A stretch of 64,000 nt of DNA from Nocardioides acrostichi (GCF_015319165.1 NZ_JADIVZ010000004.1:1-64000), one strand, 5' to 3'; positions 1 to 8,169 are shown, counted from the first letter of the stretch. A program made the numbers and translations. The notes: generated by a model not told the origin, from the sequence alone.

Positions 1-772
1 CGAACAGATCGACGGCTCGGTGAAGCACGCCGCCGCCCAGATCGCTGCGACCGAGTCCGACCTGCCGGTCGATGAGACCCGGGTCCAGGCCGTGCTCCGA
101 CTCCTCACCAGCACCCCGGTCCAGGAATCGGCACCCGCACCGAAGGTGGATGTGTGGGTCCACCTGCCCTTCGACCCCCGCGACCTCGCCGAGAACCCCG
201 AGACCGGCCAGATCGTCCAACAGCCCCGCACCACCCGTACCGGTGGGGCCGCGACCGGGGTGCAGCCGGTGACCGAGGACTGGGTCCGCGACACCCTCGG
301 CCCCACCGCACGCTTCACCATCCGGCCGGTGTTCTACCCCCGCGAGCAGGCGCCCGTGGATGCCTACGAGATCCCCACCCGCACCCGCAAGGCGGTCGAG
401 CTGCTGACACCGGCCGACTGCTTCCCCTACGCCTCAGCCACCCTGGCGGCGGGTACAGCGTTGCAGCTCGACCACACCCAGCCCTACCAGGCACAAGGTC
501 CACCCGGACAGACAGCCGTGGAGAACCTCGGACCCCTCTCGGTCACCCACCACCGCATCAAGACCCACGGCCGCTGGCACGTGGTCCAACCCATCCCCGG
601 CATCTACCTGTGGACCGACCCCCACAACCACCACTACCTCATCGACCACACCGGCACCCGACCACTCCCCACCACACGCAGAACCCGAGCACGCCCCAAA
701 CCACTCGTAGCCGAGATCTACCGCCCCATGCCCCACCTCGACCTCGACCTCGACTACCCCCACGCCAGCTGA
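1..772 (+). CDS. HNH endonuclease-like protein, DUF222/13E12 family (C-terminal part)
   Basis: The reading frame is open from the first bases of the window, so the N-terminal DUF222 part lies upstream and only about 256 residues are seen. The C-terminal third has the layout of the 13E12 repeat family: L-D-H (HNH histidine), then NLGPLS-THHRIKTHG with the Asn and closing His residues of an HNH fold. The family is abundant and multicopy in Actinobacteria, and its nuclease role is mostly predicted from the fold. Oddly, the cysteines that often bind a structural zinc are not kept: the position that is usually NLAPLC reads NLGPLS, and only one Cys (DCFPYAS) precedes the motif. This copy may therefore be catalytically weak. 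The next gene begins 24 bases downstream on the same strand. Confidence 0.8.
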   Translation, partial: EQIDGSVKHAAAQIAATESDLPVDETRVQAVLRLLTSTPVQESAPAPKVDVWVHLPFDPRDLAENPETGQIVQQPRTTRTGGAATGVQPVTEDWVRDTLGPTARFTIRPVFYPREQAPVDAYEIPTRTRKAVELLTPADCFPYASATLAAGTALQLDHTQPYQAQGPPGQTAVENLGPLSVTHHRIKTHGRWHVVQPIPGIYLWTDPHNHHYLIDHTGTRPLPTTRRTRARPKPLVAEIYRPMPHLDLDLDYPHAS

Positions 773-796
773 GCCGCCCGACCTAGAGTCGATGCC

Positions 797-1336
797 GTGC
801 AGGTGTTGCTCGAAGGAGCCAGCGACGTCGCGGCCGTCGAGACCGCTGCCGAGGTAGCAGGCGTCGCCCTCGATGGCGTCGATCTCGTGTCCATGGGAGG
901 GGTGACCAACATCGGCCGACACCTGCGGGCCGCCGACAGCGAGGGCATCGACCTGCGTGGCATGTGCGACGCCGCCGAGTCACCGTTCGTGGTGCGAGCG
1001 CTGCGTGCGATCGGCTACCGGGTCGACGACCCCGACCATCTGCCGAGCGCCGGCTTCTGGGTCTGCGACCGCGATCTGGAGGACGAGCTCGTCCGTGCCC
1101 TTGGAACGGCCCGCATCCTCCAGGTGCTGGAGGCCCAGCTCATGTTGCGCTCCTTCCAGTCCCTCCTCGTGCAGCCCGCTTGGCGCGATCGCCCCTTCGC
1201 CGACCAGGTCCACCGCTTCGTCGGTGCCGGGTCGGGTCGGAAAGTGCGCCTGGCTCGGGCCTTCACCGCGTGCCTCTCCCCCGACGAGCTGCCGGCTCCC
1301 CTGGCCGGACTGCTGCTCTCACTGCCCCGGGCATGA
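797..1336 (+). CDS. Stand-alone TOPRIM domain protein (OLD-nuclease C-terminal type)
   Basis: A 179-residue protein made almost entirely of a TOPRIM fold. The catalytic-type glutamate sits in LLEGASD near residue 6, a strand ends in SMGG near 32-35, G-x-x-D-A lies near 55-59, and the D-x-D motif reads CDRDLEDE near 90-97. The DLEDEL-x-RALG stretch and a later FQ-x-L-x-x-QPAWR match the TOPRIM half of OLD-family ATP-dependent endonucleases, but no ABC ATPase half is present here or next door. Known OLD proteins are ATP-dependent nucleases; a nuclease or nucleotidyl-transfer role for this orphan is inference. The GTG start at 797 was chosen because the domain begins immediately; GTG 803 is possible. 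The stop is 7 bases before the DNA glycosylase start, so the two are probably co-transcribed. Confidence 0.75.
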   Translation: MQVLLEGASDVAAVETAAEVAGVALDGVDLVSMGGVTNIGRHLRAADSEGIDLRGMCDAAESPFVVRALRAIGYRVDDPDHLPSAGFWVCDRDLEDELVRALGTARILQVLEAQLMLRSFQSLLVQPAWRDRPFADQVHRFVGAGSGRKVRLARAFTACLSPDELPAPLAGLLLSLPRA

Positions 1337-1343
1337 TCGACTC

Positions 1344-2150
1344 ATGCCCGAGGGACACACCATCCACCGCCTCGCCCGCCGACACCGGCGACTGCTCCGC
1401 GGGCATCGCGTCGAGGCGTCGAGCCCCCAGGGCCGGTTCGCCGAGGGTGCCGCCCTGCTCGACGGTGCGCGCCTGACCACCACCGACGCGTGGGGCAAAC
1501 ACCTCTTTCACGTCTACGACGACCAGTGGCTGCACGTGCACCTCGGACTGTTCGGTCGTTACCGCGACGGACGCGGGCAACCGCCGACACCCCGGGGCGC
1601 GCTCAGGCTGCGGTTGGTCACGAGGACTCCGGACAGCGACACCGTGTGGCTGGACCTGCGCGGTCCGACGGCATGCGAGCTCCTGACGGAGCCCGAGGTG
1701 CGGGCCAGGATCGCTCGGCTCGGGCCGGACCCGCTGCGGCCCGACTCCGACCCAGACGCCTTCTACGACCGTGTTCTCCGCAGCCGCTCCCCTATCGGCA
1801 CCCTGCTCATGAACCAGTCGGTCATCGCGGGCGTCGGCAACGTCTATCGGTCCGAGGTGCTCTACCGTGCCGGCCTCGAGCCACACCGCCTCGGGCGGGA
1901 ACTGGACGCCACCCAGATCGAGGGCATCTGGGACGATCTGCGGCACCTCATGAACGCGGGCGTGAAGGCCGGGCGCATCGTCACGACCGAGCCCGTCGAC
2001 CGCGAGCGGCCCGTAGGCCGGGCACGGCGGGTCGACGCGCACTACGTCTACGGTCGCGCTGGCGAGCCGTGCCGCCGTTGCAGCGCTGAGGTGCTCGCGG
2101 CCGACCTGGCCGCGCGCACGGTCTTCTGGTGCCCGGTGTGTCAGCCCTAA
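1344..2150 (+). CDS. Fpg/Nei family DNA glycosylase (endonuclease VIII-like)
   Basis: A 268-residue base-excision repair enzyme that removes oxidised bases and cleaves the abasic site. It starts MPEGHTIH, so after Met removal Pro-2 is the Schiff-base nucleophile and Glu-3 the catalytic acid. The central helix-two-turn-helix region carries the conserved MNQSVIAGVGNVYRSE signature. The C-terminus is a zinc finger, with CRRC near residue 241 and CPVC at the end. The length is normal for the family. The MPEGHTIHR start and finger resemble the Nei branch more than MutM. It follows the TOPRIM gene by 7 bases. Its TAA stop overlaps by 4 bases the stop of the convergent lipoprotein gene (shared CTAA), leaving no room for a terminator. 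Confidence 0.9.
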   Translation: MPEGHTIHRLARRHRRLLRGHRVEASSPQGRFAEGAALLDGARLTTTDAWGKHLFHVYDDQWLHVHLGLFGRYRDGRGQPPTPRGALRLRLVTRTPDSDTVWLDLRGPTACELLTEPEVRARIARLGPDPLRPDSDPDAFYDRVLRSRSPIGTLLMNQSVIAGVGNVYRSEVLYRAGLEPHRLGRELDATQIEGIWDDLRHLMNAGVKAGRIVTTEPVDRERPVGRARRVDAHYVYGRAGEPCRRCSAEVLAADLAARTVFWCPVCQP

Positions 2151-2605
2151 GAATCGAAGGCTGACAGCGCAGGCTCGATGGCGGTGCGTGCCTGGTCGGC
2201 GGCGTTGCGGTCCTCCTCGTTGCACGAACGCACGTCCTGCTTGCCGAGGGTGCCGCTGTCGTCGCCCCACGTGAGGGTGTAGGTGGTGCCACCCGCGCAG
2301 TCACTGGCGCTGTCTCGGTGGTCGAGCGCGTCGACCGACGTGATCACCTGCTGGAGAGCGTCCGAGGAGAGCTCCACCGTCTGGTCGGTCGTCTGTTCGC
2401 CCTTCTCGGTGACCACGAGATGGGCTTCGCGTCCGTCGATCTCGAGCGAGGTCGAGCGCTGGTAGGTCGGAGCGACGGCCCCGTTGCTGGTGGAGTAGGT
2501 CAAGGTGAACGAATCGGGGTCGATCCGATGTTCGTCGCACCCCGCCAACGTGAGCACTGCCACGAGTGTCAGAAAGCCGCCGAGAAGCCTGTGCACCGGG
2601 CCCAT
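2147..2605 (-). CDS. Predicted lipoprotein of unknown function
   Basis: A 152-residue secreted protein. The ATG at 2605 gives a short positive N-region, a hydrophobic core (GGFLTLVAVLTL) and the lipobox LAGC with the lipidated Cys at residue 23, so it should be anchored on the outer face of the membrane. A longer open frame reaches 2833, but its extra residues are Arg/Pro-rich and lack coding character. The mature part has strand-rich sequence, a YTLTWGDD-type segment and two further Cys residues that could form a disulphide. I do not recognise a named family. The stop shares CTAA with the convergent DNA glycosylase gene. Confidence 0.7.
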   Translation of the reverse strand: MGPVHRLLGGFLTLVAVLTLAGCDEHRIDPDSFTLTYSTSNGAVAPTYQRSTSLEIDGREAHLVVTEKGEQTTDQTVELSSDALQQVITSVDALDHRDSASDCAGGTTYTLTWGDDSGTLGKQDVRSCNEEDRNAADQARTAIEPALSAFDS

Positions 2606-2901
2606 GCTGCCAGACGTCGTTGACGGTGGGGGCCGCGTTCGCTCCCCTGCACGAGGCGCCCGGGTGCCCGACGACCCCCGGCGCAACCTCGTCGTGCCGC
2701 ACCGCCACGACGACGCCAGGGCCGACCCGCCTCCGGTACGGGCGCGCGTCGCGTGACGAGGATCATGCCTCGAACGGCCTCGTGAACTTGGGTCTGACCT
2801 GCGACGACATGCACCATTGAATCGTTCACTCATGACGTCGCGTCGGGCATGAGGAACGCTCCTGACGAACCCGACGCACCGACCCCGGGAGGTGTCCTGC
2901 C
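2606..2901. other. Intergenic region upstream of lipoprotein gene and small ORF
   Basis: About 300 bases between the lipoprotein start and the 31-codon ORF on the other strand. The frames that run through it are Arg/Pro-rich and look non-coding. It must hold the promoters for both directions. The half nearest the small ORF is noticeably less GC-rich (around 2810-2835, with TTGAAT and ATTGAATCG), but I cannot assign a convincing -35/-10 pair. Confidence 0.4.
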
Positions 2902-2997
2902 ATGACCTCAGTCTTCGCTCTCATCCGCCGTTTCGACGGTTCCCTCGACCCCTTCGTGCCGTGGCACGTGAACACCTGGAGCCGCCGGGGTCGCTGA
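2902..2997 (+). CDS. Small 31-residue protein, unknown
   Basis: A short ORF encoding a 31-residue, basic, aromatic-rich peptide that starts MTSVFALIRRFDGS and ends in WSRRGR. Support comes from the sequence around it: a strong Shine-Dalgarno GGGAGG at 2887-2892, 9 bases before the ATG, and third codon positions that are almost all G or C, as in real genes here. It has no signal peptide or membrane helix. I recognise no family. It ends 11 bases before the stop of the convergent hydrolase gene. It could be a small structural or regulatory peptide; the function is unknown. Confidence 0.5.
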   Translation: MTSVFALIRRFDGSLDPFVPWHVNTWSRRGR

Positions 2998-3008
2998 GCC
3001 GACCACGT

Positions 3009-3788
3009 CTAGAGGACGCCGGTCACCTCGTACATCAGGCGGGCGGGCCAGCCCGCCACGTCGTCGGGCGTTTCGGCCACCCGCAACCTGGATCCGGCGA
3101 TCAGCTCCACGAGCCGCTCGGCCGTCGAGACGGGGTGCGAGGGGTCATCGACCCACGCGAGCACCAGTGTCGGCACCCGGAGCGCCTCCAGCGCGTCGGG
3201 TGCCGGCAGGTCCGTGAGGGCCGCACCCCGCAGCAGCGTGGGGAGCAGTTCCTCGCGCACATCCGGCACCGTCTCCGGCACGCCGACGGTGGCGGGCGGG
3301 GTCGGGGCGAGACGCCCGGCCTCGACGAATGCCACCATGCCCTCGCGCTCCACGAGATCCGCTGCCTCGCGGTAGTCCTCGGCCTTCGCCGCCCGCGTCT
3401 CCCACGCCGTCGGAGGCACGAGCAGGGTGAGCCCGCTGAAGCGGTCCGGGTCGCGCACCGCCGCATGCAGGAGCGTGCCGCATCCCATCGAGGGCCCGAC
3501 CCCGTGCACCTGCTCCCCCGGGAACCACGCGTCGAGCAGGCGCAGCAGATCCTCGGCCAGCACCGACCAGCGATAGTCCTCTGGCACGAGACGACCCGTC
3601 GACCGGCCATGGCCGCGCGCGTCGTAACGCAGCAGGCGCGTGCCCGAGAGGCCACGCCCCAGGTCCAGGTCGAGCACCCGGTCGCGGTAGCGGCTCGACG
3701 TGAGGCCGTGGAGTTGCACGACAGGCTGCCCGCCCTCGTCGCTGAACTCGACATCCAGCGTGGCACCCGGCACATCGAAGGTCGGCAC
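3009..3788 (-). CDS. Alpha/beta hydrolase fold protein
   Basis: A 259-residue cytoplasmic protein with the alpha/beta hydrolase core: the oxyanion loop QLHGLTSS near residues 26-32, the RYDARGHGRS turn near 54-63, and the nucleophile elbow G-P-S-M-G with Ser near 100. An acid candidate lies in AWVDDPSHP near 216. The catalytic His normally found about 25-30 residues later is missing: the C-terminal stretch reads VAETPDDVAGW and has no His. It may be a degenerate or non-hydrolytic member, or use the His in DPSHP. The GTG at 3788 begins the domain (PTFDVPGA). The longer frame to 3851 would overlap the divergent gene that starts at 3838. Confidence 0.8.
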   Translation of the reverse strand: MPTFDVPGATLDVEFSDEGGQPVVQLHGLTSSRYRDRVLDLDLGRGLSGTRLLRYDARGHGRSTGRLVPEDYRWSVLAEDLLRLLDAWFPGEQVHGVGPSMGCGTLLHAAVRDPDRFSGLTLLVPPTAWETRAAKAEDYREAADLVEREGMVAFVEAGRLAPTPPATVGVPETVPDVREELLPTLLRGAALTDLPAPDALEALRVPTLVLAWVDDPSHPVSTAERLVELIAGSRLRVAETPDDVAGWPARLMYEVTGVL

Positions 3789-3837
3789 GCGCGGCTCCTG
3801 GGGCGTGGGTCGGACGCAGGCCCCTAGAGTACCGAGC

Positions 3838-5589
3838 ATGCGGCTCACCAACGTCGCCCACCTGCGGCTGCCGTTCGGTCAGCTGCTCGGCTACGACCTC
3901 GCCGTCGACTCGTTCGTCGACGACGCGCCCGTCTCCTTCGACCAGGCGCGCCACGTCGGCGCGGGTGATCGGCCCGGCTCGTGGATGGCGCTCTCCTTCC
4001 ACCTCGACCACGCCGTCGACCTCGTCGACCTCGAGACGGCATGGCTCGCGGTGGTGCAGCGCCATGGCACCCTGCGCACGGTCTTCTCCCCCGCCACCCA
4101 AGGCCCGCGGCTGCACCGCGTCACCCTGCGCCCCCGCGGCTGGGTCGAGCATCCCATCGAGCCGGGGCAGGCGGTCAACGACGCCTTGCGTGAGGTGCTC
4201 GACGCCACCTGCCGCCCCTACGCCACGCCCTCACATCGACTCTGCCTGCTGCGCACGGCGGACGGGCCGACGATCGTGGTGGCCGCCGACCACGCCCACG
4301 TCGACATGTGGTCGATGCTCGTCATCGCCCGCGACCTGCTCGCCGCCCTCGACGGCCGCTCGCTGCCTGCCGTGCCACCGTTCGCCGACCACACCCGGGC
4401 GCTGCGTGAGCGACCCCAGGCCCCTGCCGAGATCCGACGCCGCTGGTCGGAGGTTCTGGGCGCCTGCGGCGGTGTGATGCCGCGCTTTCCCATGCCGCTG
4501 GGCGACCTGAGCACCCTCCAGGTCGAGCGCGTCGAGCTGCGCGACGTCTTGGACGTCGACGCCATCGCCGCGTTCGCCGTCCGGGCCCGCGAGGCCGGGG
4601 TGTCGACCCTGGCCCTGGTCGTCGCGGCGATGACCGAGGTGACCCGCGAGCTGGCCGACACTCCCCTGCGCGCCGTGTTCCCGGTCCACAGCCGCTACGA
4701 CGCCCAGTGGCACGACTCCGTCGGCTGGTTCATCACCAACTCGGTGCTCGAGTCACCCGACACCGACCCCCGAGCCTGCGGTGAAGCGGTGAAGGAGGCC
4801 GTGCAGATGGGCTCCTGGCCGCTCGAGGACGTGCTGGAGCCGTGGGGTGGCATGCCCGACGCGCCCGGCATGTTCGCCATCTCGTGGCTCGACCTGCGCC
4901 GGCTCCCGGTTCGGGTGGACTCGACGGGGCTGCAGGCGCAGTACGTCGGGGCCGCGGTGCTCACCGATGGCGTGATGCTCTGGTTCATCCTCGACGAGTC
5001 CGGGCTGCACCTGCGCTGCCGCTACCCCGACACCCGCGAGGCCAGGCGCAACGTGGGCCGCTGGCTCGACGCCCTCGTCGCCCGGCTGCGCCGATGGGCG
5101 ATCGAGGCGACGGGCGGCCACTGCCACCTCGAGGGCCGCACGTACCGCATCGAGCGTGCCCAGCGCGAGGATCTGCCGGCCATCGTGCGACTGCTCGTCG
5201 AGGATCCCGTCGCGGCGACGCGCGAGTTCGCCGACGACCCCACGCGCTACGAGGCCGGCTTCGACCGGGTGGCCCGCGATCCGGCCCAGTTCCTCGCCGT
5301 GGTCCGCGACGACACCGGCGCCGTGGTCGGCACGATGCAGCTCACGATGCAGCCGGGCGTCTCGCGCGGCGGGGCGACGCGCATGCAGGTCGAGGCGGTG
5401 CGAGTGGAGGCCTCGCTGCGCGGCAGCGGATTGGGCAGCGCGATGCTGGAATGGGCGCACGACCACGCCCGGGCGCGCGGGGCGCACTTGGCCCAGCTGA
5501 CCAGCGACAAGCACCGCGAGGACGCGCACCGCTTCTACGAGCGACTGGGGTACGAGCCCACCCACGTGGGGTTCAAGAAGCCCCTCTAG
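3838..5589 (+). CDS. Condensation-domain-like protein fused to a GNAT acetyltransferase
   Basis: A 583-residue two-domain protein. Residues about 1-420 resemble the condensation/acyltransferase superfamily (NRPS C domains, wax-ester synthases): an H-x-x-x-D motif (DHAHVDMW, near 151-158) sits at the expected place, followed by a long second half with a GWFITN-like segment. Residues about 425-583 form a GNAT fold, with the acetyl-CoA loop R-G-S-G-L-G near 535 and a typical RFYERLGYEP ending. No adenylation or carrier domain is nearby, so it is not a conventional NRPS module. It may transfer two acyl groups to one substrate, or couple acylation to acetylation; the substrate is unknown. ATG 3838 is divergent from the hydrolase gene 49 bases away. 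The stop shares CTAG with the next gene's stop. Confidence 0.75.
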   Translation: MRLTNVAHLRLPFGQLLGYDLAVDSFVDDAPVSFDQARHVGAGDRPGSWMALSFHLDHAVDLVDLETAWLAVVQRHGTLRTVFSPATQGPRLHRVTLRPRGWVEHPIEPGQAVNDALREVLDATCRPYATPSHRLCLLRTADGPTIVVAADHAHVDMWSMLVIARDLLAALDGRSLPAVPPFADHTRALRERPQAPAEIRRRWSEVLGACGGVMPRFPMPLGDLSTLQVERVELRDVLDVDAIAAFAVRAREAGVSTLALVVAAMTEVTRELADTPLRAVFPVHSRYDAQWHDSVGWFITNSVLESPDTDPRACGEAVKEAVQMGSWPLEDVLEPWGGMPDAPGMFAISWLDLRRLPVRVDSTGLQAQYVGAAVLTDGVMLWFILDESGLHLRCRYPDTREARRNVGRWLDALVARLRRWAIEATGGHCHLEGRTYRIERAQREDLPAIVRLLVEDPVAATREFADDPTRYEAGFDRVARDPAQFLAVVRDDTGAVVGTMQLTMQPGVSRGGATRMQVEAVRVEASLRGSGLGSAMLEWAHDHARARGAHLAQLTSDKHREDAHRFYERLGYEPTHVGFKKPL

Positions 5590-6329
5590 CCGACCCCGCT
5601 GGCCGACCCCGTGGTGGTGTCGAGGGCGGCGAGCAACACCGGCTCGAAGGCGTCGGCCAGTGCCGCGTAGCCGGCGTCGTTGGGGTGGAACCAGTCAGCC
5701 GCGACCAGGCCGCGCCACGACGACGGGCCCGACGTACGGAGGTCGACCAGCCGCAGGTGCCCGGAGCGGGCGGAGGCCTCGAGCTCACGGTCGGCCAGCT
5801 CCGCCGCGCGCCGCGGCTGCGGCAGCGTCGCGACCACGGAGCCGACCGGGAGCGCCCGCGCCAGTCGCGACATCGACGCGGGTAGCGCCCGACGATGCCG
5901 AGGGCGTCCGAACAGGTCGTTGGAGCCGACCACGACGGTGACCAGGTCGGCCGTCAGCGCCGCCAGCAGTGGCACCTGCTGGTCGAGGACGTCGAGAACC
6001 CGCGCGCCGGTGGCGGAGAGGTTGACGACGTCGAGCCCGTGACCCGCCGCCGCCAGCCGACGCTCCAACTGCCCCACCAGGCCACGGTCGAACACGGTGG
6101 CGCCCACGCCCTGGGCCAGGGAGTCCCCGAGCACCACCCAACGGGGTCGGCGATCTAGGAGACCCGTCGACGAGAGGACGGCCTGATTGTGCGCGGTCCA
6201 GGCGTCGGCGTACGGCTCGGCCTGGGCGCGGACGCTCGCCACGCCGGGCGCGACCGCGCCCAGTGCCCGCAGCAGCGGGCCGGACGGTCGACCGGTGCGG
6301 TTCGCGTAGCCCGCCAACGGGTCGCTCAC
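5586..6329 (-). CDS. SGNH/GDSL-family hydrolase
   Basis: A 247-residue esterase or lipase-type enzyme with the SGNH blocks in order: GDS (VVLGDSLAQG, Ser near 70), an invariant Gly in the VNLSATGA loop, G-x-N-D (VVGSND near 131), and the D-x-x-H block (DWFHPND near 220). These give the Ser-Asp-His triad and oxyanion residues. No signal peptide is visible, so it is probably cytoplasmic. The GTG at 6329 overlaps the aldo/keto reductase stop by 4 bases (GTGA), which fixes the start and implies translational coupling. The longer frame to 6437 is Arg-rich shadow sequence. The substrate cannot be told from sequence. Confidence 0.85.
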   Translation of the reverse strand: MSDPLAGYANRTGRPSGPLLRALGAVAPGVASVRAQAEPYADAWTAHNQAVLSSTGLLDRRPRWVVLGDSLAQGVGATVFDRGLVGQLERRLAAAGHGLDVVNLSATGARVLDVLDQQVPLLAALTADLVTVVVGSNDLFGRPRHRRALPASMSRLARALPVGSVVATLPQPRRAAELADRELEASARSGHLRLVDLRTSGPSSWRGLVAADWFHPNDAGYAALADAFEPVLLAALDTTTGSASGVG

Positions 6330-7216
6330 GAGGCGTCGAGCCGGGCCATCTCGTGGTCGCTGAGCTCGAGACCGACGGCGGCCGCGGAGTCGCGCACGGA
6401 GGCGGGACGCTTGGCTCCCGGGATGGGCAGGACGCACGGCGAGGTGGCGAGCTCCCAGGCCAGCGCGACCTGTTGCGGTGAGACGCCTCGCTCGGAGGCG
6501 ACCTCGGCGAAGGCCGGGTGCTTGTCACCGAGCTCCTTGGCGTCGTTCAGGCCACCCAGCGGACTCCATGCCAGGAACGTCAACCCGAGCTCCGCGCAGA
6601 CGTCGATCTCCGGGGCGCTGGTGCGGAACTTCGGCGAGTACTGGTTCTGCACACTCACCAGCGCGTCGCCGAGCACCCCGTGCGCCAGCCGGATCTGCTC
6701 CGGGTCGGCGTTCGAGAGACCGATGTGTCGCACCTTGCCGGCTTGATGCACGGCCTTGAGGGTCTGCACGACCTCGTCGTAGGACACGTCGGGGTCGGGA
6801 CGGTGGTGCTGCCACAGCGCGATCTCGTCGATGCCGAGGCGCGTGAGGCTGGCGTCGACCGCAGCCCGGAGGTGGGCGGCGGAGGAGTCGGTGTCCCACC
6901 CGCCGCCGTCGGTACGCACGTGACCCGCCTTGGTGGCCAGGAGGACGTGCTCGCGCAGCCCGGCCTCGTCGAGCAGGGAGGCCACGAGTCGCTCGTTCTC
7001 GCCCTGGGCCCGCTCCCCCAGGTCGGCACCGGGTCCGTAGGCGTCGGCCGTGTCGACCAGGGCCAACCCGACGTCGGACCACGACTCCACGGCCGCGCGC
7101 AACGTGTCGAGCAGCTGGTCGCGGGGCTGGGCACCGGACTGGTCGAAGGTCATGGCCCCGAGTCCCACGGCCCCGACCGTGTGCGGACCGACCTGGCGCG
7201 AACGAGAGACAGACAT
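6326..7216 (-). CDS. Aldo/keto reductase
   Basis: A 296-residue NADPH-dependent oxidoreductase with a TIM-barrel fold. The catalytic tetrad is visible: Asp and Tyr in VDTADAYGPG, Lys in LLATKAGH and His in LWQHHRPD. The C-terminal LPIPGAKRPASV segment is the usual cofactor 2'-phosphate loop (IPG-x-x-x). The ATG at 7216 precedes the family-type start SVSRSRQVGPHTVGAVGLG; the upstream extension to 7246 adds only Arg-rich residues. It is co-transcribed with the SGNH hydrolase through a GTGA overlap and lies 10 bases downstream of the esterase gene on the same strand. The substrate is probably a small aldehyde or ketone, but is not assignable. Confidence 0.88.
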   Translation of the reverse strand: MSVSRSRQVGPHTVGAVGLGAMTFDQSGAQPRDQLLDTLRAAVESWSDVGLALVDTADAYGPGADLGERAQGENERLVASLLDEAGLREHVLLATKAGHVRTDGGGWDTDSSAAHLRAAVDASLTRLGIDEIALWQHHRPDPDVSYDEVVQTLKAVHQAGKVRHIGLSNADPEQIRLAHGVLGDALVSVQNQYSPKFRTSAPEIDVCAELGLTFLAWSPLGGLNDAKELGDKHPAFAEVASERGVSPQQVALAWELATSPCVLPIPGAKRPASVRDSAAAVGLELSDHEMARLDAS

Positions 7217-7226
7217 GCCTCCAGTT

Positions 7227-8015
7227 CTAGCGCGCCGCTCCGACACCGAGGAACACCCGCAGGGCCGACACGAACGCCTCCGGCTGCTCGGAGTGCACCC
7301 AGTGACCCGCGCCCTTGATCGTCACCTGGGTCGTACGCGGGAACAGCGCGCGCATGGCCGGCTCGTGCTCCGGCCCGATGTAGGGCGAGTGCTCGCCGGC
7401 CACCCACAGCACCGGATGGTCGAACTCCAGGCCCTCCAGTTCGTCCGGCCACCCGCCGATGACGCCGAGATCACGCCGGAGCAACTCCAGGTTCGCCTGC
7501 CAGGCCCAGCCGTCCGGGCCGGCGCGTAGGTTCTGGAGCAAGAACCCCCGCACCCGCTCGTCGTCGACCCACTGCGCGAGCTGCTCGTCGGCGTCCGAAC
7601 GCCGCTCGAGCCGCGTCAGGTCGATCCGAGCCAACGAGTCCAGCAGATGCTCGAAGTCACCCGCTCCCTCACTCGGCGCCGGCGCGATGTCGACGACCAC
7701 CAGCCGCTCGACGAGGTCGGCGTGCCGCAGGGCGAGCACCATGGCGACCTTGCCGCCCATGGAATGTCCGACGACGTGGGCGGGTAGGTCGCCCTGCTCG
7801 GCCAGACGATCGGCGACGAGATCGGCATATCGCGCGTAGTCGACCTCGTCGGTCCAGGCCGAGCGACCATGGTCGGGCAGGTCGACCAGCGTCGAGGCGG
7901 CCCCGGGAACCAGCGCCTTGGCGATCTGGGTGAAGTTGCGGCCCTGGCCGAAGAGGCCGTGCAAGAAGACCACCGGCGCTCCGGAGTCGCCGACATGGGT
8001 GGTGTGGAGCCTCAC
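7227..8015 (-). CDS. Alpha/beta hydrolase, YbfF/ABHD11-like esterase
   Basis: A 262-residue hydrolase with a complete triad. The oxyanion motif FLHGLFGQGRNF lies near residues 17-28, the GHSMGG elbow has Ser near 85, and the catalytic His is in GAGHWVH near 233-239. The LHGLFG-x-x-x-NF motif and the DLPDHGRS turn are typical of the YbfF esterase group, which hydrolyses short acyl esters. It is first in a same-strand group with the aldo/keto reductase and the SGNH hydrolase, 10 bases upstream. No signal peptide, so cytoplasmic. It is divergent from the small zinc-ribbon gene at 8170. Confidence 0.88.
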   Translation of the reverse strand: MRLHTTHVGDSGAPVVFLHGLFGQGRNFTQIAKALVPGAASTLVDLPDHGRSAWTDEVDYARYADLVADRLAEQGDLPAHVVGHSMGGKVAMVLALRHADLVERLVVVDIAPAPSEGAGDFEHLLDSLARIDLTRLERRSDADEQLAQWVDDERVRGFLLQNLRAGPDGWAWQANLELLRRDLGVIGGWPDELEGLEFDHPVLWVAGEHSPYIGPEHEPAMRALFPRTTQVTIKGAGHWVHSEQPEAFVSALRVFLGVGAAR

Positions 8016-8114
8016 CGGGCCACCCTCCCATGGCCCGCTCGGGCTACTCGCCCCTGCCCATCACGACGATTTCGTGGCTCACGCGAGGAAACTCGGCGAT
8101 TTCAGCGACGAATC

Positions 8115-8124
8115 TCACATGTGA
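8115..8124. promoter_or_regulatory. 10-base perfect palindrome in divergent promoter region
   Basis: TCACATGTGA is a perfect palindrome midway between the divergent esterase gene and the small zinc-ribbon gene. Its flank (ATCTCACAT) is also found in the promoter of the HTH-MurA gene near 11924. It may be a repressor site; this is inference from symmetry and position only. Confidence 0.3.
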
Positions 8125-8169
8125 TGGCGCATCCTGATAGCGCCTCCCCCGCACCGATAGGGAAACACC

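Noticed and set aside
1..772. Homing endonuclease or phage HNH as sign of a mobile element
   Set aside because: The DUF222/13E12 layout is a common chromosomal multicopy family in Actinobacteria; no integrase, att repeats or phage genes are nearby.
3838..5589. Non-ribosomal peptide synthetase module
   Set aside because: Only a condensation-like domain is present; there is no adenylation or carrier domain in the ORF or beside it.
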